Shown: one piece after another, positions 1 through 11,211 of the stretch
Numbering within the stretch: the stretch's first letter is position 1
How the letters are laid out: every line of letters begins with the position of its first letter
Assembly: GCA_963855995.1 (NCBI GenBank)
Contig: OY979718.1
Span: forward strand, 30,537,282-30,601,281
Direction of reading: 5' to 3'
Length of the DNA: 64,000 nt
Source: Muricea muricata
Lineage: Eukaryota > Cnidaria > Anthozoa > Malacalcyonacea > Plexauridae
Translations under genes and position numbers: made by a program
Notes under the pieces: model-generated
Databases searched by the model: none
Told to the model about the DNA's origin: nothing
The model's input: the letters and a program-made list of their open reading frames with translations, nothing else

Positions 1-323
1 CGTTCAAATCGCTTCTAGAACGCTTAAAACGCGATTTTGATGGTTCTAAGATCGTTTCTTTTCAGTGTACAAGCAAGTTATAGGTTTCTCATTTCAACAT
101 GTCATTTTGCTCATCCCGATGGTTTGAGCGCCGAAAACCTGATTCCCGGCTTGCTAAGTTCTGCAATTTCCATTTAGAAGGTCTCTTTTTGGTCCGTGAT
201 TGCATTACATCATTGCACTCAACTCGTTCACTTTAGCACTGAAAACATCATTTTAAGCTCTAAAACGTCACCCTGATCGATTTAAAACGGCGATTTTAAC
301 TTGGTGATTTGAGAATGTTTTTA
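1..323. repeat. Reference satellite monomer, an apparent trimer of about 108-bp subunits
   Basis: Within one period the motif (C)RCYKAAAAC recurs with AAAAC at 26, 134 and 242, and next at 349 in the following monomer. The spacings are 108, 108 and 107 bp, which sum to 323. Cutting there gives subunits at 21-128, 129-236 and 237-343. Their starts align (CGCTTAAAACGCGATTTT, CGCCGAAAACCTGATT, CACTGAAAACATCATTTT). So do their ends, for example CACTCAACTCGTTCACTTTAG against CGCTCAAATCGCTTCTAGAA. By eye the last 50 bp of subunits 1 and 2 match at about 60% of positions without gaps. This supports an old 108-bp unit that was triplicated, after which the trimer became the amplified unit. Confidence 0.75.
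13..20. other. TTCTAGAA motif, present in nearly every monomer
   Basis: Most monomers carry TTCTAGAA, a TTCnnGAA inverted repeat that contains an XbaI site. It lies 12 bp into the monomer as phased here. In one variant type it extends to the perfect 12-bp palindrome CGTTCTAGAACG, for example at 9,284-9,295 and 17,802-17,813. TTCnnGAA is the core arrangement recognised by heat-shock factors. Whether it is bound here is unknown. The practical consequence is a predicted XbaI ladder at 323-bp multiples, with the TTCTACAACG variants (MITE target sites) lacking the site. Confidence 0.6.
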
Positions 324-2806
324 CGCTCAAATCGCTTCTAGAACACTTAAAACGCAATTTTGATGGTTCTAAGATCGTTTCTTTTCAGTTTACAAGAGAG
401 TTATAGGTTTCTCATGTCAACGGGTTACTTCGCTCATCTCGATAGTTTGAGCGCCGAAAATCTGATTCCCGACTTGCTAGGTTCTGCAATTTCCATTTAT
501 TAGGTCTCTTTTAGGTCCGTGAATGCAGTACATTATTGCACTCAACTCGTTCACTTTAGCACTGAAAACATCATTTTAAGCTTTAAAACGTCACCCTGAT
601 CGATTTAAAACGGCAACTTTTAGTTGGTGATTTGAGCATGTTTTTACGTTCAAATCGCTTCTAGAACATTTAAAACGCGATTTTGATGGTTCTAAGATCG
701 TTTTTTTTCAGTGTAAAGCAAGTTATAGGTTTCTCATTTCAACATGTCATTTCGCTCATCTCGATGGTTTGAGCGCCGAAAACATGATTCCCGACTTGCT
801 TAGTTCTGCAATTTCCATTTAGAAGGTTTCTTTTAAGTCCGTGATTGCAGTACATCATTGCGCTCAACTCGTTCACTTTAGCACTGAAAACATCATTTTA
901 AGCTCTAAAACGTCACCCTGATCGATTTAAAACGGCGATTTTAAGTTGGTGATTTTAGCATGTTTTTACGCTCAAATCGCTTCTAGAACACTTAAAACGC
1001 AATTTTGATGGTTCCAAGATCGTTTCTGTTAAGTTTACTAGAGAGTTATAGGTTTCTCATGTCAACGGGTTACTTCGCTCATCTCGATAATTTGAGCGCC
1101 GAAAACATGATTCCCGACTTGCTAAGTTCTGCAATTTCCATTTATTTGGTCTCTTTTAGGTCCGTCATTGCAGTACATCATTGCGCTCAACTCGTTCACT
1201 TTAGCACTGAAAACATCATTTTATGCTTTAAAACGTCACCCTGATCGATTTAAAACGGCAACTTTTAGTTGGTTATTTGAGCATGTTTTTACGTTCAAAT
1301 CCCTTCTAGAATGCTTAAAACGCGATTTTAATGGTTCTAAGATCGTTTCTTTTCAGTGTACAAGCAAGTTATAGGTTTCTCATTTCAACATGTCATTTCG
1401 CTCATCCCGATATTTTGAGCGCCGAAAACCTGATTCCCGACTTGCTAAGTTCCGCAATTTCCATTTAGAAGGTCTCTTTTAGGTCCGTGATTGCAGTACA
1501 TCATTTCGCTCAACTCGTTCACTTTAGCACTGAAAACATCATTTTAAGCTCTAAAACGTCACCCTGATCGATTTAAAACGGCGATTTTAAATTGGTGATT
1601 TTAGCATGTTTTTACGCTCAAATCGTTCTAGAACGCACAAAACGCGATTTTGATGGTTCTAAGATCGTTTCTTTTAAGTTTACAAGCAAGTTCTAGGTTT
1701 TTCATGTCAAGGTGTTATTTTGCTAATCTCGATGGTTTGAGCGCCGAAAACATGATTCCCGAAATGCTTAGTTCTGCAATTTCCATTTAGAAGGTCTCTT
1801 TTAGGTCCGTGAAAGCAGTACATCATTGCACTCAACTCATTCACTTTAGCACTGAAAACATCATTTTAAGCTCTAAAACGTCGCCCTGATCGACCTAAAA
1901 CGGCGATTTTTAGTTGGTGATTTGAGCATATTTTTACGCTCAAATCGCTTCTAGAACGCTTAAAACGCGATTTTGATGGTTCTCAGATCGTTTCTTTTCT
2001 GCTTAAGGGCAAGTTAGAGGTTTCTAATTTCAACATGTCATTTCGCTCATCCCGATGGTTTGTGCGTCGAAAACCTGATTTCCGCTTTGCTAAGTTCTGC
2101 AATTTCCAATTAGAAGGTCTCTTTTAGGTCCGTGATTGCAGTACATCATTGCGCTCAACTCGTTTACTTTAGCACTGAAAACATCATTTTAAGCTTTAAA
2201 ACGTCACCCTGATCGATTTAAAACGGCAACTTTTAGTTTGTGATTTGAGCATGTTTTTACGTTCAAATCGCTTCTAGAACGCTGAAAACGCGATTTTGAT
2301 GGTTCTAAGATCGTTTCTTTTCAGTGTACAAGCAAGTTATAGGTTTCTCATTTCAACATGTCATTTCGCCCCTCGTGTTGGTTTGAGCGCCTAAAACCTG
2401 ATTCCCGACTTGCTAATTCTGCAATTTCCATTTAGAAGGTCTCTTTTTGGTCCGTGATTGCATTACATCATTGCACTCAACTTGTTCACTTTAGCACTGA
2501 AAACATCATTTTAAGCTCTAAAACGTCACCCTGATCGATTTAAAACGGCGATTTTAACTTGGTGATTTGAGAATGTTTTTACGCTCAAATCGCTTCTAGA
2601 ACACTTAAAACGCAATTTTGATGGTTCTAAGATCGTTTCTTTTCAGTTTACAAGAGAGTTATAGGTTTCTCATGTCAACGGGTTACTTCGCTCATCTCCA
2701 TAGTTTGAGCGCCGAAAACCTGATTCCCGACTTGCTAAGTTCTGCAATTTCCATTTATTAGGTCTCTTTTAGGTCCGTGAATGCAGTACATTATTGCACT
2801 TAACTC

Positions 2807-2984
2807 GTTCCCTTTAGCACTTAAAACATCATTTTAAGCTTTAAAACGTCACCCTGATCGATTTAAAACGGCAACTTTTAGTTGGTGATTTGAATGCTCA
2901 AATCACCAACTAAAAGTTGCCGTTTTAAATCGATCAGGGTGACGTTTTAAAGCTTAAAATGATTTTTTAAGTGCTAAAGGGAAC
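2807..2984. repeat. Fold-back palindrome, copy 1 (87-bp arms, 4-bp spacer)
   Basis: The left arm is 2,807-2,893 (GTTCCCTTTAGCAC to GGTGATTTGA). The right arm is 2,898-2,984 (TCAAATCACC to GCTAAAGGGAAC) and is its reverse complement with one mismatch, at 2,964. The spacer is ATGC. This is one of only two places where I found the monomer in inverted orientation. The right arm is followed by three copies of CATGCGTTTTTAC (2,984-3,027) before normal monomers resume at 3,027. The structure looks like a replication template switch at the monomer-boundary inverted repeat. Confidence 0.95.
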
Positions 2985-3027
2985 ATGCGTTTTTACATGC
3001 GTTTTTACGTTGAACATGCGTTTTTAC
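2984..3027. repeat. Triplicated CATGCGTTTTTAC spacer after palindrome 1
   Basis: CATGCGTTTTTAC occurs at 2,984-2,996, 2,996-3,008 and 3,015-3,027, the last after GTTGAA. Normal monomers have CATGTTTTTAC here, without the inserted GC. The same tripled spacer follows the second palindrome at 6,008-6,051, so the two copies share one origin. Confidence 0.85.
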
Positions 3028-4620
3028 GTTCAAATCGCTTCTAGAACGCTTAAAACGCGATTTTGATGGTTCTAAGATCGTTTCTTTTCAGTGTACAAGC
3101 AAGTTATAGGTTTCTCATTTCAACATGTCATTTTGCTCATCCCGATCGTTTGAGCGCCGAAAACCTGATTCCCGACTTGCTAAGTTCTGCAATTTCCATT
3201 TAGAAGGTCTCTTTTTGGTCCGTGATTGCATTACATCATTGCACTCAACTCGTTCACTTTAGCACTGAAAACATCATTTTAAGCTCTAAAACGTCACCCT
3301 GATCGATTTAAAACGGCGATTTTAACTTGGTGATTTGAGAATGTTTTTACGCTCAAATCGCTTCTAGAACACTTAAAACGCAATTTTGATGGTTCTAAGA
3401 TCGTTTCTTTTCAGTTTACAAGAGAGTTATAGGTTTCTCATGTCAACGGGTTACTTCGCTCATCTCGATAGTTTGAGCGCCGAAAATCTGATTCCCGACT
3501 TGCTAGGTTCTGCACTTTCCATTTATTAGGTCTCTTTTAGGTCCGTGAATGCAGTACATTATTGCACTCAACTCGTTCACTTTAGCACTGAAAACATCAT
3601 TTTAAGCTTTAAAACGTCACCCTGATCGATTTAAAACGGCAACTTTTAGTTGGTGATTTGAGCATGTTTTTACGTTCAAATCGCTTCTAGAACATTTAAA
3701 ACGCGATTTGATGGTTCTAAGATCGTTTTTTTTCAGTGTAAAGCAAGTTATAGGTTTCTCATTTCAACATGTCATTTCGCTCATCTCGATGGTTTGAGCG
3801 CCGAAAACCTGATTCCCGACTTGCTTAGTTCTGCAATTTCCATTTAGAAGGTTTCTTTTAAGTCCGTGATTGCAGTACATCATTGCGCTCAACTCGTTCA
3901 CTTTAGCACTGAAAACATCATTTTAAGCTCTAAAACGTCACCCTGATCGATTTAAAACGGCGATTTTAAGTTGGTGATTTTAGCATGTTTTTACGCTCAA
4001 ATCGCTTCTAGAACACTTAAAACGCAATTTTGATGGTTCCAAGATCGTTTCTGTTAAGTTTACTAGAGAGTTATAGGTTTCTCATGTCAACGGGTTACTT
4101 CGCTCATCTCGATAATTTGAGCGCCGAAAACATGATTCCCGACTTGCTAAGTTCTGCAATTTCCATTTATTTGGTCTCTTTTAGGTCCATCATTGCAGTA
4201 CATCATTCCGCTCAACTCGTTCACTTTAGCACTGAAAACATCATTGTAAGCTTTAAAACGTCACCCTGATCGACTTAAAACGGCCATTTTAAGTTGGTGA
4301 TTTTAGCATGTTTTTACGCTCAAATCGTTCTAGAACGAGCAAAACGCAATTTTGATGGTTCTAAGATCGTTTCTTTTAAGTTTACAAGCAAGTTCTAGGT
4401 TTTTCATGTCAAGGTGTTATTTTACTAATCTCGATGGTTTGAGCGCCGAAAACATGATTCCCGACATGCTTAGTTCTGCAATTTCCATTTAGAAGGTCTC
4501 TTTTAGGTCCATGAATGCAGTACATCATTGCAGTCAACTCATTCACTTTAGCACTGAAAACATCATTTTAAGCTCTAAAACGTCGCCCTGATCGACTTAA
4601 AACGGCGATTTTTACTTGGT

Positions 4621-4648
4621 GATTTGAGCATATTTCTACGCTCAAATC
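4621..4648. other. Monomer-boundary stem-loop (example)
   Basis: GATTTGAG (4,621-4,628) and CTCAAATC (4,641-4,648) are perfect 8-bp inverted repeats separated by 12 bases. The same pair, or a 7-bp form when the second arm reads TTCAAATC, lies at most monomer boundaries. It is the same sequence at which the two long palindromes of the array fold back (2,887-2,904 and 5,911-5,928). It may therefore have been the hairpin that seeded them. Confidence 0.6.
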
Positions 4649-5830
4649 GCTTCTAGAACGCTTAAAACGCGATTTTGATGGTTCTAAGATCGTTTCTTTT
4701 CTGCTTAAGGGTAAGTTAGAGGTTTCTAATTTCAACATGTCATTTCGCTCATCCCGATGGTTTTTGCGTCGAAAACCTGATTTCCGCTTTGCTAAGTTCT
4801 GCAATTTCCAATTAGAAGGTCTCTTTTAGGTCCGTGATTGCAGTAGATCATTGCGCTCAACTCGTTCACTTTAGCACTGAAAACATCATTTTAAGCTCTA
4901 AAACGTCACCCTGACCGATTTAAAACGGCGATTTTAACTTGGTGATTTGAGAATGTTTTTACGCTCAAATCGCTTCTAGAACACTTAAAACGCAATTTTG
5001 ATGGTTCTAAGATCGTTTCTTTTCAGTTTACAAGAGAGTTATAGGTTTCTCATGTCAACGGGTTACTTCGCTCATCTCGATAGTTTGAGCGCCGAAAATC
5101 TGATTCCCGACTTGCTAGGTTCTGCAATTTCCATTTATTAGGTCTCTTTTAGGTCCGTGAATGCAGTACATTATTGCACTCAACTCGTTCACTTTAGCAC
5201 TGAAAACATCATTTTAAGCTTTAAAACGTCACCCTGATCGATTTAAAACGGCAACTTTTAGTTGGTGATTTGAGCATGTTTTTACGTTCAAATCGCTTCT
5301 AGAACATTTAAAACGCGATTTGATGGTTCTAAGATCGTTTTTTTTCAGTGTAAAGCAAGTTATAGGTTTCTCATTTCAACATGTCATTTCGCTCATCTCG
5401 ATGGTTTGAGCGCCGAAAACCTGATTCCCGACTTGCTTAGTTCTGCAATTTCCATTTAGAAGGTTTCTTTTAAGTCCGTGATTGCAGTACATCATTGCGC
5501 TCAACTCGTTCACTTTAGCACTGAAAACATCATTTTAAGCTCTAAACCGTCACCCTGATCGATTTAAAACGGCGATTTTAAGTTGGTGATTTTAGCATGT
5601 TTTTACGCTCAAATCGCTTCTAGAACACTTAAAACGCAATTTTGATGGTTCCAAGATCGTTTCTGTTAAGTTTACTAGAGAGTTATAGGTTTCTCATGTC
5701 AACGGGTTACTTCGCTCATCTCGATAATTTGAGCGCCGAAAACATGATTCCCGACTTGCTAAGTTCTGCAATTTCCATTTATTTGGTCTCTTTTAGGTCC
5801 GTCATTGCAGTACATCATTCCGCTCAACTC

Positions 5831-6008
5831 GTTCACTTTAGCACTTAAAACATCATTTTAAGCTTTAAAACGTCACCCTGATCGATTTAAAACGGCAACT
5901 TTTAGTTGGTGATTTGAATGCTCAAATCACCAACTAAAAGTTGCCGTTTTAAATCGATCAGGGTGACGTTTTAAAGCTTAAAATGATGTTTTAAGTGCTA
6001 AAGGGAAC
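5831..6008. repeat. Fold-back palindrome, copy 2 (87-bp arms, 4-bp spacer)
   Basis: The left arm is 5,831-5,917, the spacer ATGC is 5,918-5,921, and the right arm is 5,922-6,008. There is one mismatch: the left arm starts GTTCACTTTAGCAC while the right arm complements GTTCCCTTTAGCAC. It lies exactly 3,024 bp after copy 1. Its upstream flank belongs to a different monomer type (TCATTCCGCTCAACTCG rather than TTATTGCACTTAACTCG). Copy 2 thus arose by duplication followed by recombination within or just before the left arm. Confidence 0.95.
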
Positions 6009-6050
6009 ATGCGTTTTTACATGCGTTTTTACGTTGAACATGCGTTTTTA

Positions 6051-7063
6051 CGTTCAAATCGCTTCTAGAACGCTTAAAACGCGATTTTGATGGTTCTAAG
6101 ATCGTTTCTTTTCAGTGTACAAGCAAGTTATAGGTTTCTCATTTCAACATGTCATTTTGCTCATCCCGATGGTTTGAGCGCCGAAAACCTGATTCCCGAC
6201 TTGCTAAGTTCTGCAATTTCCATTTAGAAGGTCTCTTTTTGGTCCGTGATTGCATTACATCATTGCACTCAACTCGTTCACTTTAGCACTGAAAACATCA
6301 TTTTAAGCTCTAAAACGTCACCCTGATCGATTTAAAACGGCGATTTTAACTTGGTGATTTGAGAATGTTTTTACGCTCAAATCGCTTCTAGAACACTTAA
6401 AACGCAATTTTGATGGTTCTAAGATCGTTTCTTTTCAGTTTACAAGAGAGTTATAGGTTTCTCATGTCAACGGGTTACTTCGCTCATCTCGATAGTTTGA
6501 GCGCCGAAAATCTGATTCCCGACTTGCTAGGTTCTGCAATTTCCATTTATTAGGTCTCTTTTAGGTCCGTGAATGCAGTACATTATTGCACTCAACTCGT
6601 TCACTTTAGCACTGAAAACATCATTTTAAGCTTTAAAACGTCACCCTGATCGATTTAAAACGGCAACTTTTAGTTGGTGATTTGAGCATGTTTTTACGTT
6701 CAAATCGCTTCTAGAACATTTAAAACGCGATTTGATGGTTCTAAGATCGTTTTTTTTCAGTGTAAAGCAAGTTATAGGTTTCTCATTTCAACATGTCATT
6801 TCGCTCATCTCGATGGTTTGAGCGCCGAAAACCTGATTCCCGACTTGCTTAGTTCTGCAATTTCCATTTAGAAGGTTTCTTTTAAGTCCGTGATTGCAGT
6901 ACATCATTGCGCTCAACTCGTTCACTTTAGCACTGAAAACATCATTTTAAGCTCTAAAACGTCACCCTGATCGATTTAAAACGGCGATTTTAAGTTGGTG
7001 ATTTTAGCATGTTTTTACGCTCAAATCGCTTCTAGAACACTTAAAACGCAATTTTGATGGTTC
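6051..7063. repeat. 3,024-bp higher-order repeat, copy 2 (cut short by recombination)
   Basis: This block matches 3,027-4,040 at constant offset 3,024. The monomer beginning at 7,018 starts like the one at 3,994 (CGCTTCTAGAACACTTAAAAC). It then continues like the one at 4,317 (TTTTAAGTTTACAAGCAAGTTCTAGG), so one monomer has been lost. The switch lies within AAAACGCAATTTTGATGGTTC at 7,043-7,063, which both parents share. Confidence 0.8.
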
Positions 7064-9919
7064 TAAGATCGTTTCTTTTAAGTTTACAAGCAAGTTCTAG
7101 GTTTTTCATGTCAAGGTGTTATTTTACTAATCTCGATGGTTTGAGCGCCGAAAACATGATTCCCGACATGCTTAGTTTTGCAATTTCCATTTAGAAGGTC
7201 TCTTTTAGGTCCGTGAATGCAGTACATCATTGCAGTCAACTCATTCACTTTAGCACTGAAAACATCATTTTAAGCTCTAAAACGTCGCCCTGATCGACTT
7301 AAAACGGCGATTTTTACTTGGTGATTTGAGCATATTTCTACGCTCAAATCGCTTCTAGAACGCTTAAAACGCGATTTTGATGGTTCTAAGATCGTTTCTT
7401 TTCTGCTTAAGGGTAAGTTAGAGGTTTCTAATTTCAACATGTCATTTCGCTCATCCCGATGGTTTTTGCGTCGAAAACCTGATTTCCGCTTTGCTAAGTT
7501 CTGCAATTTCCAATTAGAAGGTCTCTTTTAGGTCCGTGATTGCAGTAGATCATTGCGCTCAACTCGTTCACTTTAGCACTGAAAACATCATTTTAAGCTC
7601 TAAAACGTCACCCTGACCGATTTAAAACGGCGATTTTAACTTGGTGATTTGAGAATGTTTTTACGCTCAAATCGCTTCTAGAACACTTAAAACGCAACTT
7701 TGATGGTTCTAAGATCGTTTCTTTTCAGTTTACAAGAGAGTTATAGGTTTCTCATGTCAACGGGTTACTTCGCTCATCTCGATAGTTTGAGCGCCGAAAA
7801 TCTGATTCCCGACTTGCTAGGTTCTGCAATTTCCATTTATTAGGTCTCTTTTAGGTCCGTGAATGCAGTACATTATTGCACTCAACTCGTTCACTTTAGC
7901 ACTGAAAACATCATTTTAAGCTTTAAAACGTCACCCTGATCGATTTAAAACGGCAACTTTTAGTTGGTGATTTGAGCATGTTTTTACGTTCAAATCGCTT
8001 CTAGAACATTTAAAACGCGATTTGATGGTTCTAAGATCGTTTTTTTTCAGTGTAAAGCAAGTTATAGGTTTCTCATTTCAACATGTCATTTCGCTCATCT
8101 CGATGGTTTGAGCGCCGAAAACCTGATTCCCGACTTGCTAAGTTCTCCAATTTCCATTTAGAAGGTCTCTTTTAGGTCCGTGATTGCAGTACATCATTGC
8201 GCTCAACTCGTTCACTTTAGCACTGAAAACATCATTTTAAGCTCTAAAACGTCGCCCTGATCGACATAAAACGGCGATTTTTAGTTGGTGATTTGAGCAT
8301 GTTTTTACGCTCAAATCGCTGCTAGAACACTTAAAACGCAATTTTCATGGTTTTAAGATCGTTTCTGTTCAGTTTACTAGAGAGTTATAGGTTTCTCATG
8401 TCAACGGGTTACTTCGCTCATCTCGACAGTTTGAGCGCCGAAAACATGATTCCCGACATGCTTAGTTTTGCAATTTTTATTTAGAAGTACCCTTTTAGGT
8501 CCGTGAATGCAGTACATCATTGCGCTGAACTCGTTCACTTTAGCACTGAAAACATCATTTTAAGCTCTAAAATGTCGCCCTGATCGACTTAAAACGGCGA
8601 TTTTTAGTTGGTGATTTGAGCATATTTTTACGCTCAAATCGCTTCTAGAACGCTTAAAACGCGATTTTGATGGTTCTAAGATCGTTTCTTTTCTGCTTAA
8701 GGGAAAGTTAGAGGTTTCTAGTTTCAACATGTCATTTCGCTCATCCCGATGGTTTGAGCGTCGAAAACCTGGTTCCCGCCTTGCTAAGTTCTGCAATTTC
8801 CAATTAAAAGGTTTCGTTTAGGTCCGTGATTGCAGTACATCATTGCGCTCAACTCGTTCACTTTAGCACTGAAAACATCATTTTAAGCTTGAAAACGTCA
8901 CTCTGATCGATTTAAAACGGCAACTTTTAGTTGGTGATTTTAGCATGTTTTTACGTTCAAATCGCTTCTAGAACGCTGAAAACGCGATTTTGATGGTTCT
9001 AAGATCGTTTCTTTTCAGTGTAAAGCAAGTTATAGGTTTCTCATTTAAACATGTCATTTCGCTCATCTTGATGGTTTGAGCGCCGAAAACCTGATTCCCG
9101 ACTTGCTTAGTTCTGCAATTTCCATTTAGAAGGTTTCTTTTAAGACGTGATTGCAGTACATCATTGCGCTCAACTCGTTCACTTTAGCACTGAAAACATC
9201 ATTTTAAGCTCTAAAACGTCACCCTGATCGATTTAAAACGGCGATTTTAAGTTGGTGATTTTAGCATGTTTTTACGTTCAAAACGTTCTAGAACGGGTAA
9301 AACGCGATTTTGATGGTTCTAAGATCGTTTCTTTTAAGTTTACAAGGAAGCTCTAGGTGTCTCATGTCAAGGTGTTATTTTGCTAATCTCGATGGTTTGA
9401 GCGCCGAAAACATGATTCCCGACATGCTTAGTTCTGCAATTTCCATTTAGAAGGTCTCTTTTAGGTCCGTGAATGCAGTACATCATTGCACTCAACTCGT
9501 TCACTTTAGCACTGAAAACATCATTTCAAGCTTTAAAACGTCACCCTGATCGATTTAAAACGGCAACTTTTAGTTGGTTATTTGAACATGTTTTTACGTT
9601 CAAATCGCTTCTAGAACGCTTAAAACGCGATTTTCATGGTTCTAAGATCGTTTCTTTTCAGTGTACGAGCAAGTTATAGGTTTCTCATTTCAACATGTCA
9701 TTTCGCTCATCCCGATGGTTTGAGCGCCGAAAACATGATTCCCGACATGCTTAGTTCTGCAATTTTCATTTAGACGGTCTCTTTTAGGTCCGTGAATGCA
9801 GTACATCATTGCACTCAACTCGTTCACTTTAGCACTGAAAACATCATTTTAAGCTTTAAAACGTCACCCTGGTCGATTTAAAAGGGCAACTTTTAGTTGG
9901 TGATTTGAGCATGTTTTTA
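7064..9919. repeat. Satellite segment with mixed monomer types
   Basis: Up to about 8,100 this segment follows 4,340-5,400 at offset 2,702. From 8,282 it carries monomers with private variants (GCTGCTAGAACAC, CTCGACAGTTTGAGC, AGAAGTACCC, TCATTTAAACATGTC). These reappear near 35,196-36,400 but not in the intervening super-repeats. It also contains the first AACGTTCTAGAACGGG-type monomer, at about 9,280. Nothing other than satellite is visible. Confidence 0.75.
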
Positions 9920-11211
9920 CGTTCAAATCGCTTCTAGAACGCTTAAAACGCGATTTTGATGGTTCTAAGATCGTTTCTTTTCAGTGTACAAGCAAGTTAT
10001 AGGTTTCTCATTTCAACATGTCATTTCGCTCATCCCGTTGGTTTTAGCGCCAAAAACCTGATTCCCGACTTGCTAAGTTCTCCAATTTCCATTTAGAAGG
10101 TCTCTTTTAGGTCCGTGATTGCAGTACATCATTGCGCTCAACTCGTTCACTTTAGCACTGAAAACATCATTTTAAGCTCTAAAACGTCACCCTGATCGAT
10201 TTAAAACGGCGATTTTAACTTGGTGATTTGAGAATGTTTTTACGCTCAAATCGCTTCTAGAACACTTAAAACGCAATTTTGATGGTTCTAAGATCGTTTC
10301 TTTTCAGTTTACAAGAGAGTTATAGGTTTCTCGTGTCAACGGGTTACTTCGCTCATCTCGATAGTTTGAGCGCCGAAAACCTGATTCCCGACTTGCTAAG
10401 TTCTGCAATTTCCATTTATTAGGTCTCTTTTAGGTCCGTGAATGCAGTACATTATTGCTTTTAACTCGTTCCCTTTAGCACTTAAAACATCATTTTAAGC
10501 TTTAAAACGTCACCCTGATCGATTTAAAACGGCAACTTTTAGTTGGTGATTTGAGCATGTTTTTACGTTCAAATCGCTTCTAGAACGCTTAAAACGCGAT
10601 TTTGATGGTTCTAAGATCGTTTCTTTTCAGTGTACAAGCAAGTTATAGGTTTCTCATTTCAACATGTCATTTTGCTCATCCCGATGGTTTGAGCGCCGAA
10701 AACCTGATTCCCGACTTGCTTGGTTCTGCAATTTCCATTTAGAAGGTCTCTTTTTGGTCCGTGATTGCATTACATCATTGCGCTCAACTCGTTCACTTTT
10801 GCACTGAAAACATCATTTTAAGCTCTAAAACGTCACCCTGATCGATTTAAAACGGCAACTTTTAGTTGGTGATTTTAGCATGTTTTTACGTTCAAAACGT
10901 TCTAGAACGGGTAAAACGCGATTTTGATGGTTCTAAGATCGTTTCTTTTAACTTTACAAGGAAGCTCTAGGTTTCTCATGTCAAGGTGTTATTTTTCTAA
11001 TCTCGATGGTTTGAGCGCCGAAAACATGATTCCCGACATGCTTAGTTCTGCAATTTTCGTTTAGAAGGTCTCTTTTAGGTCCGTGAATGCAGTACATCAT
11101 TGCACTCAACTCGTTCAACTTTAGCACTGAAAACATCATTTTAAGCTTTAAAACGTCACCCTGATCGATTTAAAACGGCATTTTTTAGTTGGTGATTTGA
11201 GCATGTTTTTA
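9920..11211. repeat. 1,292-bp tetramer higher-order repeat, copy 1
   Basis: Four monomer types occur in order: CCCGTTGGTTTTAGCGCC; GAGAATG with TCTCGTGTCAACGGG; TGTCATTTTGCTCATCCC; and AACGTTCTAGAACGGG. The marker TCGTGTCAACGGG is at 10,331 and repeats at 11,623, 12,915 and 14,207, exactly 1,292 bp (4 x 323) apart. Confidence 0.9.

Larger units (their letters stand above)
3027..6050. repeat. 3,024-bp higher-order repeat, copy 1
   Basis: Markers in this block recur 3,024 bp later: the block start 3,027 to 6,051, the TTTAAAACGCGATTTGATGG variant, and the palindrome 2,807 to 5,831. Bases 1-2,583 look like a related earlier copy, because base 1 matches 3,027 and the short open frame at 1,005 matches 4,030. 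The second copy keeps the 3,024-bp offset only to about 7,043, then changes to 2,702 bp. Confidence 0.8.

Noticed and set aside
1005-1244. Recurring 79-codon open frame (MMVPRSFLLSLLESY...) seen about a dozen times in the satellite
   Set aside because: It sits at the same satellite phase in some monomer types only, is broken by stops in others, and shifts frame with each 323-bp unit. It has no independent sign of coding.
10032-10051. Possible CENP-B box in ATCCCGTTGGTTTTAGCGCC
   Set aside because: It shares CGTTGG and, on the other strand, CGGGA. The essential core TTCGnnnnAnnCGGG is not met on either strand.
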